A stretch of 64,000 nt of DNA from Oscillospiraceae bacterium (GCA_902802325.1 CADCLV010000010.1:1-64000); one strand, 5' to 3'; counted from the first letter of the stretch, positions 48,314-58,630 are shown. Made by a program: numbers and translations. The notes: generated from the sequence alone by a model not told the origin.

Positions 48314-48349
48314 TCGGTAGCATGCTTGTCTAAACTGCTACCGATTTTT
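48314..48349 (+). terminator. Terminator after the XRE pair
   Basis: TCGGTAGCA (48314-48322) pairs with TGCTACCGA (48336-48344), followed by TTTTT. Confidence 0.75.
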
Positions 48350-48376
48350 GATATTATTTGGTAGAGGTGATAATCG

Positions 48377-50499
48377 ATGAGAAGGCGAGTTGCAACAATT
48401 CTTTGTGCTATGTTTCTTTCTTCATTCCTTTCCAGTGCCTGTGGAAAGAAAAAAGATAAAAGAGTGACCAAAGTTACGGAGGCGGCTGCGGTTTACAATA
48501 GTTCGTTTTTCTCAATTCCGGAAAAAGAAGGGTATAACGCTTTTCTTTCTAATGTATTTCTGGACAATGAAGATTTTTGTGTAACTGTATTCTATTCAAA
48601 TCAGAAAGAGGGGCAGAATCACACAGATATATTTACGGTGAATGACAAGGGTGAAATAACTTATACGCTGGAGCTTCCTGGAAATCAATTGCCCGAGACT
48701 ATTATTTCGGATGAGTATGTATTTCTTGGTGTGCCAAGTAAAGAACTGGTCGGGGAAGATGCTGCGAAGAAAGCAGATTGTGTTGCAGTATTTATCGATA
48801 AGAAAACCGGTGAATTGAAAAAAACGGTGAAGCCGGACTTTGAAGCAGAGTCGATATCTCCCGTAGATAATGGGTTTGTCATTATCGGAAACAGAGATCT
48901 CGCCCAATATAGTTTGGATGGAACTTGCCTGAAGACTGTACATACGAAGTTCCCTATTGTGAGAAATACAAGGTAGACTTTGAGAATAAAAAATGTGATC
49001 AGAAGGTTTCACTTCGAGAAATGAGTCTGTTATCAGCTGTTGTGACAGGAAATCATGTATTTACCAACGAAGGTGAATATAGGATTGACATGACAAATCT
49101 GCGCATGCAGGAACTGGTGAATTGGAATAATATTGACATACGTCCTCCAAAGAAAGCCTTGCAGAATAAGCAGTATTTTGCAATGGATGATGATCGTTTT
49201 GCTTTGATGTATGAATATGATGAAAGGAATGTGGAACTTTTACTTCTATCACGAGATCCTTCGGAAAAGGCTTCTGAGAAGACGATAATCACAATAGGTG
49301 GATGTAGAACCACTCAGGATATTTCATTACAGTGGTTAATATACCAATTTAATACTACGAATAAAGAATATCGCGCTGTAATTGACCGATACGATCGCTT
49401 TTTTGGTGGAAACGAGGAAGCGCTTCGCAAGGGCAGGCTGGAGATGGTCCAGTACTTTAATGACGGGAATGCCCCGGATATTTTCTATGGCAGTACGTTT
49501 GATTATGAATATATGGGTAGGGCAGGAATGGTCTCGGACCTGAAGCCGTATCTTGACCGGTCTTCAGATACGATCGACTCGCTTACGGAAACTGCGAGAA
49601 AACTGATGATCAATGAGGAAGGAAAGTGTTTTCAACTGTTTTCGTCTTACTGGCTGGATGGATACGTAGGCCTGGAAGAGAGTTTTCCAAACGGAAATGA
49701 AGTCAGTATTTTTGATGTTCATCAATTGGCTCTTGAAAAGTCGATACCGCCGTACTTAGGTACATACGAAACCGCAGATGATATTGTAAGTGTTGCTCTT
49801 ATGTATGATTTTCCAAGATTGTGGGGATTATATGATAAACAAAGAGTAATTACGGATGAAGATCTAAATAAATTAGTCGATACGGCTGTGGAGCTACAGA
49901 AGCTGATACCTCGAAGAGATGGAGTAGTGTCTGATATTTCGCTGAAAGATCAGTCTGTCTTGCTTCAGTCGGCAGTGATTAAAGATTATTACAGTTTTGC
50001 TCGGATCGAAGAGCGGGCCGGTAGCCCAATTGTCTATGTGGGTTTTCCAAGTGTGGATGGTTCAGCACACCCGGCTATTCCAAGTTGCCAGATGGCGATG
50101 TCATCTGCTACAAATTATCCGGACAAGTGCTGGGAACTGATGAGTGGCATTTTTTCTGAGGAAATTCAGAAAATAACTTCTATTGACCAGGGTGGTGCCG
50201 CCCCAATCAATCAAAAGGTAATGGATATGATTTGCCAGGCTTTGATGAAACCTGACGAGGTCGAGGATGAAGTAATCAAAAGTCTTGTGCAGAATAAGAC
50301 TCCGGCGAAAAAGGAAATTATAGAATCATATTTAAAGGCGGTATATTCAGCAGATGTCATTTTCATTGAAGATAGACGGCTTCTTTTCTTGATTGAAGAT
50401 GAAGTCCAGACTTACTACTCGCAGAACCGATCCTATGAACAGATTGCCAAGTCGCTGGAGGAACGGTTGGACTTATTTGCCCAGGAAAACTATGGATAG
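48377..50499 (+). pseudogene. Solute-binding lipoprotein, split by a frameshift
   Basis: Two overlapping frames look like one broken gene. The first part (48377-48976) encodes a lipoprotein signal with SACG lipobox and about 175 residues of an outer beta-rich region ending in SLDGTCLKTV. The second part (to 50499) continues from about 48950 in another frame, has no signal of its own, and holds a family 1 extracellular solute-binding domain (YDRFFGGNEEALRKGRLEMV, APDIFYGSTFDYEYMGRAGM and SDLKPYLDRSSD are typical). A single lost base near 48925-48976 would explain it. No ABC permease lies nearby. AGAGGTGAT precedes the ATG. A sequencing error cannot be excluded. Confidence 0.75.
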
Positions 50500-50595
50500 T
50501 ATTCCGTTGAATACGTTGCTGCTTCAAAGAACTATGGAGTCTTCCGTAGTTCTTTTTGTATATAATGTGTATGAGATATATTTGCAGGAGAGAAT

Positions 50596-51468
50596 ATGGC
50601 AGAGGATAGTAAAAGGAAAAGAAAGTTTTCTTTCCCGTCCCTGACGCGGGGCAGAAAGATCGCGCTTCTTATTCTTGCGGTGATGCTGATACTGATCCTT
50701 CCGGGGCTGTATAACCGCCTGAAGATCGTGCGCTACAAGGTAGATTCACAGAAGGTAAACACGCCTGTACGGATCGTTCTGGTGACAGATCTTCATTCCT
50801 GTAAATATGGAAAAGAAGAGAAGGAATTGATCGAAGCGATCGAAAAAGAAAATCCGGACCTTCTGCTTTTAGGTGGAGATATCTTTGATGATAAGTTATC
50901 CAGTGACAATACAGAGGCATTTCTTTCCGGAATCAGCGGGAAATACCCCACCTACTATGTAACCGGAAATCATGAATACTGGTCCAGCAAAGAAGATTTC
51001 GAATCTGACCTTCGGATATTGGAAAAGTACGGGATCACACGTCTTCGGGGGGAAGTGAAAGTGCTGGAGATCAATGGCAACAGCATCGCCGTCGCGGGTG
51101 TGGATGATCCGGACCTGTGGTATCATGAAGAAGGGGATTTTTATCAGCAGCTGCAGACTGTCACGCAGAATATTCCCCAGGATGCTTTTTCGATTTTACT
51201 GACCCACAGGCCGGAACTCTATAAGACTTATCTGGGGCGCGGGTTTGATCTGGTACTGGCAGGCCATGCCCACGGAGGTCAGTGGCGGATCCCGGGAATA
51301 CTGAACGGATTGTACGCACCGAATCAGGGGATATTCCCGAAATATGCAGGCGGCCGGTATTCGGACGGGGTGACCACAATGATCGTCAGCCGGGGACTGG
51401 CAAGAGAATCTACGCTGATCCCGCGAATCTATGACCGTCCGGAACTGGTCGTGATCGAAATCGAATAA
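50596..51468 (+). CDS. Metallophosphoesterase, YkuE-like
   Basis: A 290-residue protein with one N-terminal membrane helix (IALLILAVMLILILPGLY) and a calcineurin-type domain. Motifs: IVLVTDLHSCKYG, LLLGGDIFDD, VTGNHEYWSS, LLTHRPELYK, LAGHAHGGQW. Its first motif has DLH where the paralogue at 31873 has DSH, and it has one helix instead of three. GGAG lies before the ATG. The next gene starts 6 bases after its stop. Confidence 0.9.
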   Translation: MAEDSKRKRKFSFPSLTRGRKIALLILAVMLILILPGLYNRLKIVRYKVDSQKVNTPVRIVLVTDLHSCKYGKEEKELIEAIEKENPDLLLLGGDIFDDKLSSDNTEAFLSGISGKYPTYYVTGNHEYWSSKEDFESDLRILEKYGITRLRGEVKVLEINGNSIAVAGVDDPDLWYHEEGDFYQQLQTVTQNIPQDAFSILLTHRPELYKTYLGRGFDLVLAGHAHGGQWRIPGILNGLYAPNQGIFPKYAGGRYSDGVTTMIVSRGLARESTLIPRIYDRPELVVIEIE

Positions 51469-51474
51469 GAGGAC

Positions 51475-52725
51475 ATGAGGGCTGAGGAACGCGAAAAGAG
51501 GGGGATCATGCGTATTCAGTTTGACACAAGAGATAAGAAACCGAAAGTCTGGAATATCCTGGTCCTTTCGTGTCTGACCGTAGTCGCTATCGTTTTGTTG
51601 GCGCTGTTTGGTGAAGGAGTGGAGACGGATATCGCCATCGGGTGCATTTCCATCGGATACTTCGCAATCGTGATCGGAATGCTTCTGTCTGCCTGGGTCA
51701 AGCAGATCCAGTATAACCCTTACTCTTATAACACCATCTACTATATGGGATTTGCTTTCTTTCTTCTGTCGGTTCTGGTGTCCAGTTCTCTGATGACCAT
51801 CGATATGATAAGGTTCCCGGAAGAAGCAGAGGCAGTGACATTGCTTCCTGCCCTGCAGAGGTCGGCCCGGAACTATCTTCTGATCTCTTTTCCGTTTATT
51901 CTGGTATTTTCCATCGCTTTATTTGTCTCCAATGTGTCTTTGATCCGCCATGAAGGAAAGCGTGTCGTAAATGTCCTGGGAATCATTCTGTCCTTCGTGC
52001 TATTGGGAGGAGAAGCCGTGATCTACTTTATGGGAAGAATGATTGAGGAAGAGCATTTTCTGACGTTCTTTACGATGGCGGTAAGCCTGATGGCGGCGGT
52101 ATATCTGTATTTCGAAAGTATGCTTCTGGGTTCGATCATTGCCAATATCGTGGCAGTCCGCTATGAGCCGGATCCGGACAAGGACTATCTGATCATACTC
52201 GGCTGCGGACTTCGAAAAGACGGGACACCGACGCCTCTTTTGAAAGGCCGTATCGACCGGGCACTTCGTTTCCGCCAAAAACAGCTGGATGAAACGGGAA
52301 AGGATCTGATCTTTGTCACATCCGGCGGGAAAGGCCCGGATGAGGTCATTTCAGAAAGTGCGTCCATGAAGCAGTATCTTCTGGAGCAGGGGATACCGGA
52401 AGATCATATCATCGAAGAGGATCAGTCAACGGATACCCATGAGAATATGCGATTTTCAAAGGAGAAGATCCTGAAAGCAGGAGAAATGGGAAAAGTCGCG
52501 TTTGCCACCACGAATTATCACGTATTCCGAAGCGGCCTTTGCGCAAGAAGAGTCAAGATGCGCGCGGTCGGCATGGGAGCAAAGACAAAGTGGTATTTCT
52601 GGCCGAATGCGGCGGTCAGAGAGTTTGTCGGGCTCCTGACGGAGCATAGGCTGAAGCAGGGACTGATATTCGGAGGACTGATCGGGATCTATGTGATCCT
52701 TGCGCTCCTTTCCCATTACATGTGA
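51475..52725 (+). CDS. YdcF/SanA (DUF218)-type membrane protein
   Basis: A 416-residue protein with about six N-terminal membrane helices (to about residue 230) and a C-terminal DUF218 domain. The domain shows YLIILGCGLRKDGTPTPLLKGRI, TSGGKGPDEVISESASMKQYL and STDTHENMRFSKEKI, the core motifs of the ElyC/SanA/YdcF family, which is tied to envelope biogenesis. A final helix ends the protein. The start is 51475 or, with a better ribosome site (GAGGGGG), 51508. Confidence 0.88.
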   Translation: MRAEEREKRGIMRIQFDTRDKKPKVWNILVLSCLTVVAIVLLALFGEGVETDIAIGCISIGYFAIVIGMLLSAWVKQIQYNPYSYNTIYYMGFAFFLLSVLVSSSLMTIDMIRFPEEAEAVTLLPALQRSARNYLLISFPFILVFSIALFVSNVSLIRHEGKRVVNVLGIILSFVLLGGEAVIYFMGRMIEEEHFLTFFTMAVSLMAAVYLYFESMLLGSIIANIVAVRYEPDPDKDYLIILGCGLRKDGTPTPLLKGRIDRALRFRQKQLDETGKDLIFVTSGGKGPDEVISESASMKQYLLEQGIPEDHIIEEDQSTDTHENMRFSKEKILKAGEMGKVAFATTNYHVFRSGLCARRVKMRAVGMGAKTKWYFWPNAAVREFVGLLTEHRLKQGLIFGGLIGIYVILALLSHYM

Positions 52726-52762
52726 CCGGAAAGAGGAGAGGGGGAATCTGTCCCTTCTTTTC

Positions 52763-52792
52763 GAATTCTCGAAGATATCTGAGAATTCTTTT
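52763..52792 (+). terminator. Terminator after the YdcF-like gene
   Basis: GAATTCTC (52763-52770) pairs with GAGAATTC (52781-52788), followed by TTTT. Confidence 0.65.
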
Positions 52793-52924
52793 GGCACGAA
52801 GGGAAACTTCCGCAAAAAAGTGGTATTTTTTCGTAAAAACGTGTAGAAAATCTAAAGACTTATCCATGAAAATGGTATATACTATACGAGTGGAACTTTG
52901 GGTTGCCACTAAAAATGTCGGTAT

Positions 52925-52942
52925 GACCCTTTCATAAGGGTC
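52925..52942 (+). promoter_or_regulatory. Hairpin in the pckA leader
   Basis: GACCCTT and AAGGGTC around a 4-base loop, 41 bases before the pckA ATG and after a TATACT -10-like box at 52878-52883. It may stabilise or regulate the mRNA; purpose unknown. Confidence 0.4.
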
Positions 52943-52982
52943 CGAAAAATACCAAAAAATCTAGAGAAAAGAGAGAAGAATT

Positions 52983-54596
52983 ATGGCACAGGTAGATTTG
53001 ACCAAGTACGGCATTACAGGTACAACAGAGATCGTCTACAATCCTTCTTACGAGCTGCTCTTCGAAGAAGAGACCAAGGCTGGTCTGGAAGGCTATGAAG
53101 TAGGCAAGGTAACGGAGCTGGATACAGTTAACGTTATGACAGGTATTTACACCGGTCGTTCTCCGAAAGATAAGTACATCGTAATGGATGAGAACTCTAA
53201 GAACACCGTTTGGTGGACATCTGATGAGTACAAGAACGACAACCACCCGATGAGTGAAGACACATGGGCTGTTGTTAAGGATATCGCTAAGAAAGAACTC
53301 TGCAACAAGAGACTTTTCGTAGTTGATGCTTTCTGCGGTGCTAATGCTGATACAAGAATGGCTGTTCGTTTCATCGTTGAGGTTGCTTGGCAGGCTCACT
53401 TTGTTAAGAACATGTTCATCCAGCCGACAGAGGCCGAGCTGGCTTCCTTCAAGCCGGATTTCGTAGTTTACAACGCTTCCAAGGCGAAGGTGGAGAATTT
53501 CAAGGAACTGGGCCTCAATTCTGAGACCTGCGTTGCTTTCAACATCACATCCCGTGAGCAGGTTATCATCAACACATGGTACGGCGGTGAGATGAAGAAG
53601 GGTATGTTCTCCATGATGAACTATTACCTGCCGCTGAAGGGCATCGCTTCCATGCACTGCTCTGCTAACTGCGATATGGAAGGTAAGCACACAGCAATCT
53701 TCTTCGGTCTTTCCGGTACTGGTAAGACAACACTTTCTACTGACCCGAAGCGTCGTCTCATTGGTGATGATGAGCACGGTTGGGATGACAACGGTGTATT
53801 TAACTTCGAAGGCGGCTGCTATGCTAAGGTTATCGGCCTGGATAAGGAATCCGAGCCGGATATCTACAACGCCATCAAGAGAAACGCTCTCCTCGAGAAC
53901 GTAACTGTTGCTGATGACGGTAAGATCGACTTCAACGATAAGTCCGTTACTGAGAATACTCGTGTTTCTTACCCGATCAATCATATCAACAATATCGCTG
54001 CAGAAGTGAACAAGGTTTCTTCCGGCCCGGCTGCTGAGAACGTAATCTTCCTTTCTGCTGATGCTTTCGGTGTTCTGCCGCCGGTTTCCATCCTGACTCC
54101 GGAACAGACAAAGTACTACTTCCTCAGTGGTTTCACAGCTAAGCTGGCCGGTACTGAGCGTGGTATCACCGAGCCGACTCCGACATTCTCTGCTTGCTTC
54201 GGTCAGGCATTCCTCGAGCTGCACCCGACAAAGTACGCTGAGGAACTGGTAAAGAAGATGGAGAAGAACGGTGCGAAGGCATTCCTCGTTAACACAGGCT
54301 GGAATGGTACCGGTAAGAGAATCACCATCAAGGATACACGTGGAATCATCGACGCGATCCTCAATGGCGACATCCTCAAGGCTCCGACAAAGAAGATCCC
54401 GATGTTCAATTTCGAAGTACCGACCGAGCTCCCGGGCGTAGATTCCGGTATCCTCGATCCGCGTGACACCTATGCTGATGCTTCCGTATGGGAAGAGAAG
54501 GCGAAGGATCTCGCCGGCCGTTTCATTAAGAACTTCGCGAAATACGAAGGCAACGATGCCGGTAAGGCTCTCGTTGAGGCTGGCCCGAAGCTCTAA
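52983..54596 (+). CDS. pckA: Phosphoenolpyruvate carboxykinase (ATP)
   Basis: ATP-dependent PEPCK, 537 residues, interconverting oxaloacetate and PEP. In fermenting anaerobes it often runs towards oxaloacetate to fix CO2 (known for related organisms). Seen: [12 protein letters not shown], the kinase-1a loop [13 protein letters not shown], the kinase-2/metal motif LIGDDEHGW, and the ATP-binding NTGWNGTG region. Strong codon bias suggests high expression. Monocistronic between two terminators. Confidence 0.97.
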   Translation: MAQVDLTKYGITGTTEIVYNPSYELLFEEETKAGLEGYEVGKVTELDTVNVMTGIYTGRSPKDKYIVMDENSKNTVWWTSDEYKNDNHPMSEDTWAVVKDIAKKELCNKRLFVVDAFCGANADTRMAVRFIVEVAWQAHFVKNMFIQPTEAELASFKPDFVVYNASKAKVENFKELGLNSETCVAFNITSREQVIINTWYGGEMKKGMFSMMNYYLPLKGIASMHCSANCDMEGKHTAIFFGLSGTGKTTLSTDPKRRLIGDDEHGWDDNGVFNFEGGCYAKVIGLDKESEPDIYNAIKRNALLENVTVADDGKIDFNDKSVTENTRVSYPINHINNIAAEVNKVSSGPAAENVIFLSADAFGVLPPVSILTPEQTKYYFLSGFTAKLAGTERGITEPTPTFSACFGQAFLELHPTKYAEELVKKMEKNGAKAFLVNTGWNGTGKRITIKDTRGIIDAILNGDILKAPTKKIPMFNFEVPTELPGVDSGILDPRDTYADASVWEEKAKDLAGRFIKNFAKYEGNDAGKALVEAGPKL

Positions 54597-54628
54597 TGCT
54601 TCCTGATCAGGTCTGATCTAAATAATTC

Positions 54629-54671
54629 CGATCCCGATGTGAGGTTTTCCCCGCATCGGGATCGTTTTTTT
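54629..54671 (+). terminator. pckA terminator
   Basis: CGATCCCGATG (54629-54639) pairs with CATCGGGATCG (54654-54664), then seven Ts. Confidence 0.9.
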
Positions 54672-54752
54672 CTGAACCGGGAATGAGCCTGTTTCCCATA
54701 GGATAAATAAACTTTTCGTAATCGGTTTCGAGATATTCGTTTCAGGTATTTT

Positions 54753-54780
54753 TTGAATATCAATATTATGATATTATAAA
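54753..54780 (+). promoter_or_regulatory. Promoter of the second GH43 gene
   Basis: TTGAAT (54753-54758), 16 bases, TATAAA (54775-54780) in a short AT-rich stretch. Confidence 0.55.
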
Positions 54781-54809
54781 TATTATCTTGAAGTGGAGCG
54801 TGTACTCGT

Positions 54810-55781
54810 ATGAAAGAAAGAACACCATTAGTAACACATATTTTTACAGCCGATCCTTCCGCACATGTTTTTAACGGAAAGATCTATGTTTATCCGTCCC
54901 ACGATATCCCGCATGACGGCGAGGATAACGACGATGGCGACGAGTATAGAATGGAAGACTACCATATCCTTTCGCTGGATAATCTGGATGCAGATTGCGT
55001 CGATAACGGCGAAGCGCTGCACATGAAAAATGTTCCGTGGGTCAGCAAGCAGATGTGGGCTCCGGACTGTGCATTTAAGAACGGAAAGTATTATCTGTAT
55101 TTCCCGGCCCGTGACAAGGACGGAATCTTCCGTATCGGTGTAGCCGTATCTGACAAGCCGGAAGGACCGTTTACTCCGGAAGACAACTATATTCAGGGTA
55201 CTTACAGTATCGACCCGGCTGTGCTGGTAGATGATGACGGACGTGCCTACATGTACTATGGCGGCCTCTGGGGCGGTCAGCTGGAAATGTGGCAGACAGG
55301 TAAGTTCGATGAAAAGACACCGCGTCCGGTTGGAAAAGACAAGGCTCTGGGACCGATGTTCGCAGAACTGAATGAGGATATGAAGACTCTCAAGACCGAG
55401 CCGAAGCATCTGGAGATCCTGGATGAGAACGGCGAGCCCCTGAAGGCAGAAGACGAAGACCGCCGTTATTTCGAAGGTCCGTGGATGCATAAGTATAATG
55501 GCCTTTACTACCTCTCCTATTCGACAGGTACGACCCATTATCTCGTATATGCCACATCCAAGAACCCGGATGGTCCGTTTACCTATCGCGGACGCATCAT
55601 GGAGCCGGTTATCGGCTGGACGACCCACCACTCCATCGTGGAGTATCAGGGCAAGTGGTATCTGTTCTATCATGACTGCGAACTCAGTAACGGCATCAAC
55701 CATCGCCGCTGCGTAAAGTATACTGAACTGAAGTATAACGAGGATGGTACGATCCAGACCATTAAGCCGTACGAGAAGTAA
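54810..55781 (+). CDS. Glycoside hydrolase family 43
   Basis: A 323-residue single-domain GH43 enzyme of the arabinofuranosidase/xylosidase type. Catalytic residues are seen as Asp in TADPSAHVFNGKIYVYPSHD, Asp in SIDPAVLVDDDGRAYMYYGG and Glu in FEGPWMHKYNGLYYLSYS. TTHHSIVEYQGKWYLFYHD carries the late conserved His. No signal peptide, so intracellular. It lacks the C-terminal sandwich of the other GH43 at 30244. The ribosome site is weak (GTGGAGCG). Own promoter and terminator. Confidence 0.9.
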   Translation: MKERTPLVTHIFTADPSAHVFNGKIYVYPSHDIPHDGEDNDDGDEYRMEDYHILSLDNLDADCVDNGEALHMKNVPWVSKQMWAPDCAFKNGKYYLYFPARDKDGIFRIGVAVSDKPEGPFTPEDNYIQGTYSIDPAVLVDDDGRAYMYYGGLWGGQLEMWQTGKFDEKTPRPVGKDKALGPMFAELNEDMKTLKTEPKHLEILDENGEPLKAEDEDRRYFEGPWMHKYNGLYYLSYSTGTTHYLVYATSKNPDGPFTYRGRIMEPVIGWTTHHSIVEYQGKWYLFYHDCELSNGINHRRCVKYTELKYNEDGTIQTIKPYEK

Positions 55782-55845
55782 TCTTGACGATATCTATCTT
55801 CTGGAAATGGACCTGGATCTGAAATAATACGGTCACAAGAAGAAA

Positions 55846-55905
55846 AAAGATCCCCGGAAAGTGCTTTTGCATAGGATATATGCAAGACATTCCCGGGGAT
55901 TTTTG
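55846..55905. terminator. Terminator between converging genes
   Basis: ATCCCCGG(GA) and CCGGGGAT form the base of a long hairpin (55850-55900) with an inner TTGCATA/TATGCAA stem. TTTTT follows on the plus strand and an A-run precedes it, so it can serve both directions. Confidence 0.8.
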
Positions 55906-55911
55906 TGTCTT

Positions 55912-56418
55912 CTATTTCTTCTCTGCCTGCCCCTTTAAAAGCTTGTCCTGAAGCTTAAGGATAATGACGGCCAGTTCTTCCGCGTTGCGGATATTCCGAA
56001 GAAGGATCTTCTTTCCGTTATAGGGATGAATAATCAGATGAGCATAGTGGAAGACTTTGGTGCCGATGGTGGCGCGGATCTCCACATCCTTGATCTCATC
56101 CAGAGAAATCTCGATCCTTCTATGGGAGGGAAGAAAGCCATATACCTGCCCGTAGAGACGGTACTTGGTTACAAAGACCAAAGTGCTGATACGGGCGATC
56201 AGTGCGGTGGAAAATCCCAGAAAGGCAATGACCCAGAAGCCGAATGAAAGCAGGCTGATCAGGCGTCCGATGCGGGAAGAATAATCCGTAAAAAGATAGA
56301 GAAAGCCCATGCAGCTGGAGATGATCAGATCCGCTAATACCGGCACCAGAGAGGAACGAAGGTAAAAGAGAATGGAGGTATCTTTCCCGTTTGGTTTTTC
56401 GATCGGTTCAAAGCGCAT
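55912..56418 (-). CDS. PH-domain (bPH2-type) membrane protein
   Basis: A 168-residue protein of the YdbS/bacterial PH-domain kind. Two N-terminal membrane helices (about 25-75) precede a PH-like sandwich (VFVTKYRLYG, RRIEISLDEIKDVEIRATIG, HYAHLIIHPYNGKKILLRNI). The role is unknown. The start is taken at 56418, 4 bases after the PotD stop with GGAGG upstream, which implies co-expression with PotD. A longer reading to 56487 would overlap that gene. Confidence 0.78.
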   Translation of the reverse strand: MRFEPIEKPNGKDTSILFYLRSSLVPVLADLIISSCMGFLYLFTDYSSRIGRLISLLSFGFWVIAFLGFSTALIARISTLVFVTKYRLYGQVYGFLPSHRRIEISLDEIKDVEIRATIGTKVFHYAHLIIHPYNGKKILLRNIRNAEELAVIILKLQDKLLKGQAEKK

Positions 56419-56422
56419 GGGA

Positions 56423-57559
56423 TCACTGTCCTCCGGAAGTGGAAGGGGTGCGGATCTGATTCCAGAGCTCGTTATATTTCTTCTCATATTCCTCGGACGT
56501 GTAGTACACTTCCAAAGTGGAGAGAGTGTCGATGGTCGGATAGAAGCGGGGATCTCCGGAGATCTTCTTGTCCAGCATTTCTTTGGCTGCGATATTCGGT
56601 GTCGAGTAACCGACGGATTCGCAGCTGATCAGAGCGATATTCGGGTCATACATGAAATTGATAAAGTCGTGGGCGCCTTCCACATTCCGGGCATTGGTCG
56701 GGATGCACATCATGTCCACAGACCAGTTGCTGCCTTCAGGAAGGAGAAAACGAAGATCCATATATGCACTCCGGTTCTGTTCCTTGATCCGGTCGCAAAG
56801 CACTTTATAATCGCCGGACCAGCCGACTGCCGCCACAAGATCACCATAGAAGATCATGTTCTTGATGGCATCGACACCAAAAATCGGAGAGAGCCGGCTC
56901 TTCTGGTCAAGAAGAAGCTGGCGGGCTTTTGAAAGTTCCTGGGGATCGAGGGAGTTGACGCTGTAACCGTAATAATTCAGTGCGACACCGAGGGTCTCCC
57001 GCATACTGTCGTACATGCCGATCTTTCTTTTATAACGCTCGTCGAAAAGCACTCCCCAGATCACTTCCGGATCGGTGGTATCTTCAGGAAGGTCGACGCG
57101 GTTGGCATCGTAAATGAGACCTACAGTGCAGTAAAGGTAGGGAATGCCATACGAAAGCATGACGTCGGAAATTTCCGGATCCTGGGTATATTGGACATTC
57201 TCGAAGAGAGGATCCATATAGGTGGTCACGTTGGGAAGTTTTTCCCAGTCGAGTTTTCTGAGCCTGCCTTCCCGGATCAGGCGCCCCACCATGTATTCCG
57301 AGGGGACGATCACATCGTAGGAGTTATCCAGATTCGGATACATGGCTTCGTTATTCTCGAAAGTACGGTAGACCAGCTTATACTTGGGATAGGCTTTTTC
57401 AAATTTTGCGATGATCTCTTCTTCGAAGTACTCGCCCCAGTTATATACGACCAGTTCTTTTCGGGAATCGCAGCCGGTGGACAAAATAAGGGAAGCCGTC
57501 ATGAGGACGGATACAAAAAATGCCGCGATCTTCCGAAGAAGTGTACTTTTTCTTTTCAT
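56423..57559 (-). CDS. PotD-type polyamine-binding lipoprotein
   Basis: Substrate-binding protein of a spermidine/putrescine ABC transporter, 378 residues from the start used. The lipoprotein signal is KIAAFFVSVLMTASLILSTGC. The PotD core includes VVYNWGEYFEEEIIAKFEKA, YDVIVPSEYMVGRLIREGRL, GIPYLYCTVGLIYD and AAVGWSGDYKVLCDRI. No potABC genes lie in the window, so the partner permease is elsewhere. In-frame ATGs at 57604 and 57637 are also possible; none has a good ribosome site. A TG-C-TATTAT -10-like box lies at 57652-57660 (minus). Confidence 0.88.
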   Translation of the reverse strand: MKRKSTLLRKIAAFFVSVLMTASLILSTGCDSRKELVVYNWGEYFEEEIIAKFEKAYPKYKLVYRTFENNEAMYPNLDNSYDVIVPSEYMVGRLIREGRLRKLDWEKLPNVTTYMDPLFENVQYTQDPEISDVMLSYGIPYLYCTVGLIYDANRVDLPEDTTDPEVIWGVLFDERYKRKIGMYDSMRETLGVALNYYGYSVNSLDPQELSKARQLLLDQKSRLSPIFGVDAIKNMIFYGDLVAAVGWSGDYKVLCDRIKEQNRSAYMDLRFLLPEGSNWSVDMMCIPTNARNVEGAHDFINFMYDPNIALISCESVGYSTPNIAAKEMLDKKISGDPRFYPTIDTLSTLEVYYTSEEYEKKYNELWNQIRTPSTSGGQ

Positions 57560-57790
57560 CTTTAGTTCTTCGAAAAACTCCGAAGTCCCCTTCCTTTTCC
57601 TTATCATGGCAAGAGAAATCCTTTTCTCCGATGCCATGCTTTTCCGAAAACATAATAGCAGAAATAGGGAAAATAATCATCTTCCGCGAAAGGCACATTC
57701 GGACTGACAGCCCGAAATTTCTTGCTTTTTCCGCAGGAAGGGGGTATTCTATTGAGTGCTTTATATATGTATTAGAAGAGTAATGAGGTT

Positions 57791-58630
57791 GTGACAGAAA
57801 TGAGCGAAGAAGAGAAGCAGGGCAGAAACCTGGTCCGGGAAGCGAAGCGTATCGTAGTGAAAGTGGGGACTTCCACGATCACCTACGAGAATGGACGTAT
57901 GAATATGCGCAATATGGATCGTCTGGCCCGTGCCATTGCCGATCTGATGAACTCCGGCCGTGAGGTCGTGCTGGTTACATCCGGTGCGATCGGTGTCGGT
58001 GTCGGATGTCTGGATCTTCCGGAGCGTCCTCGCGAAATGCGTGACAAGCAGGCTGTCGCTGCGGTGGGCCAGTGCGAGCTGATGAATGTTTACAGCCGCT
58101 GCTTTGCCGAGTATTCCCGTGTTGTGGCGCAGATCCTTCTGACCAAAGACGGAATCGATGACCCCATTACGAGAAGTAATATTTCCAATACCATGGAGTC
58201 CCTTCTGGAAAAGGGGATCCTGCCTGTTGTTAATGAAAACGATACCGTATCTACAGCTGAGATCCCTCATGCCGGAACATTCGGAGATAATGACACATTG
58301 TCCGCACTGGTTGCCCGTGTGGTCAACGCGGATCTTCTGATCATCCTTTCGGATATCGATGCCGTATATGATTCCAATCCCCGTGAAAATCCGGATGCCA
58401 AGCGCATTTCTGTAGTCACGGAAGTGGACGATGCCCTGATCTCCGGTGCCGGCGGAGCCGGTTCTGCCTTAGGTACAGGCGGCATGCAGACGAAGATTCT
58501 GGCGATGAATATGCTGATGCAGCACGGAATCGCCGGCGTGATCGCGGAGGGATCCCAGTCCCAGATCCTGGAGGATATCCTGGAGGGAGAAGACATCGGA
58601 ACCCTGTTTGTTCCGACAGCCGGCAAGTGA
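57791..58630 (+). CDS. proB: Glutamate 5-kinase without PUA domain
   Basis: First enzyme of proline synthesis; it phosphorylates glutamate. The amino-acid-kinase fold shows RIVVKVGTSTIT, LVTSGAIGVGVG, PVVNENDTVST, LLIILSDIDAVYDSNP and GTGGMQTKILAMNM. At 279 residues it ends with that domain; the C-terminal PUA domain of the E. coli enzyme is missing, as in several Gram-positives. proA is not adjacent. The start is GTG at 57791 or ATG at 57800; GAGG lies just upstream of both. Confidence 0.93.
   Translation: MTEMSEEEKQGRNLVREAKRIVVKVGTSTITYENGRMNMRNMDRLARAIADLMNSGREVVLVTSGAIGVGVGCLDLPERPREMRDKQAVAAVGQCELMNVYSRCFAEYSRVVAQILLTKDGIDDPITRSNISNTMESLLEKGILPVVNENDTVSTAEIPHAGTFGDNDTLSALVARVVNADLLIILSDIDAVYDSNPRENPDAKRISVVTEVDDALISGAGGAGSALGTGGMQTKILAMNMLMQHGIAGVIAEGSQSQILEDILEGEDIGTLFVPTAGK

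Noticed and set aside
48925-48976. Programmed -1 frameshifting in the solute-binding gene.
   Set aside because: No X-XXY-YYZ slippery site and no strong downstream structure were seen; simple decay or a sequencing error is more likely.
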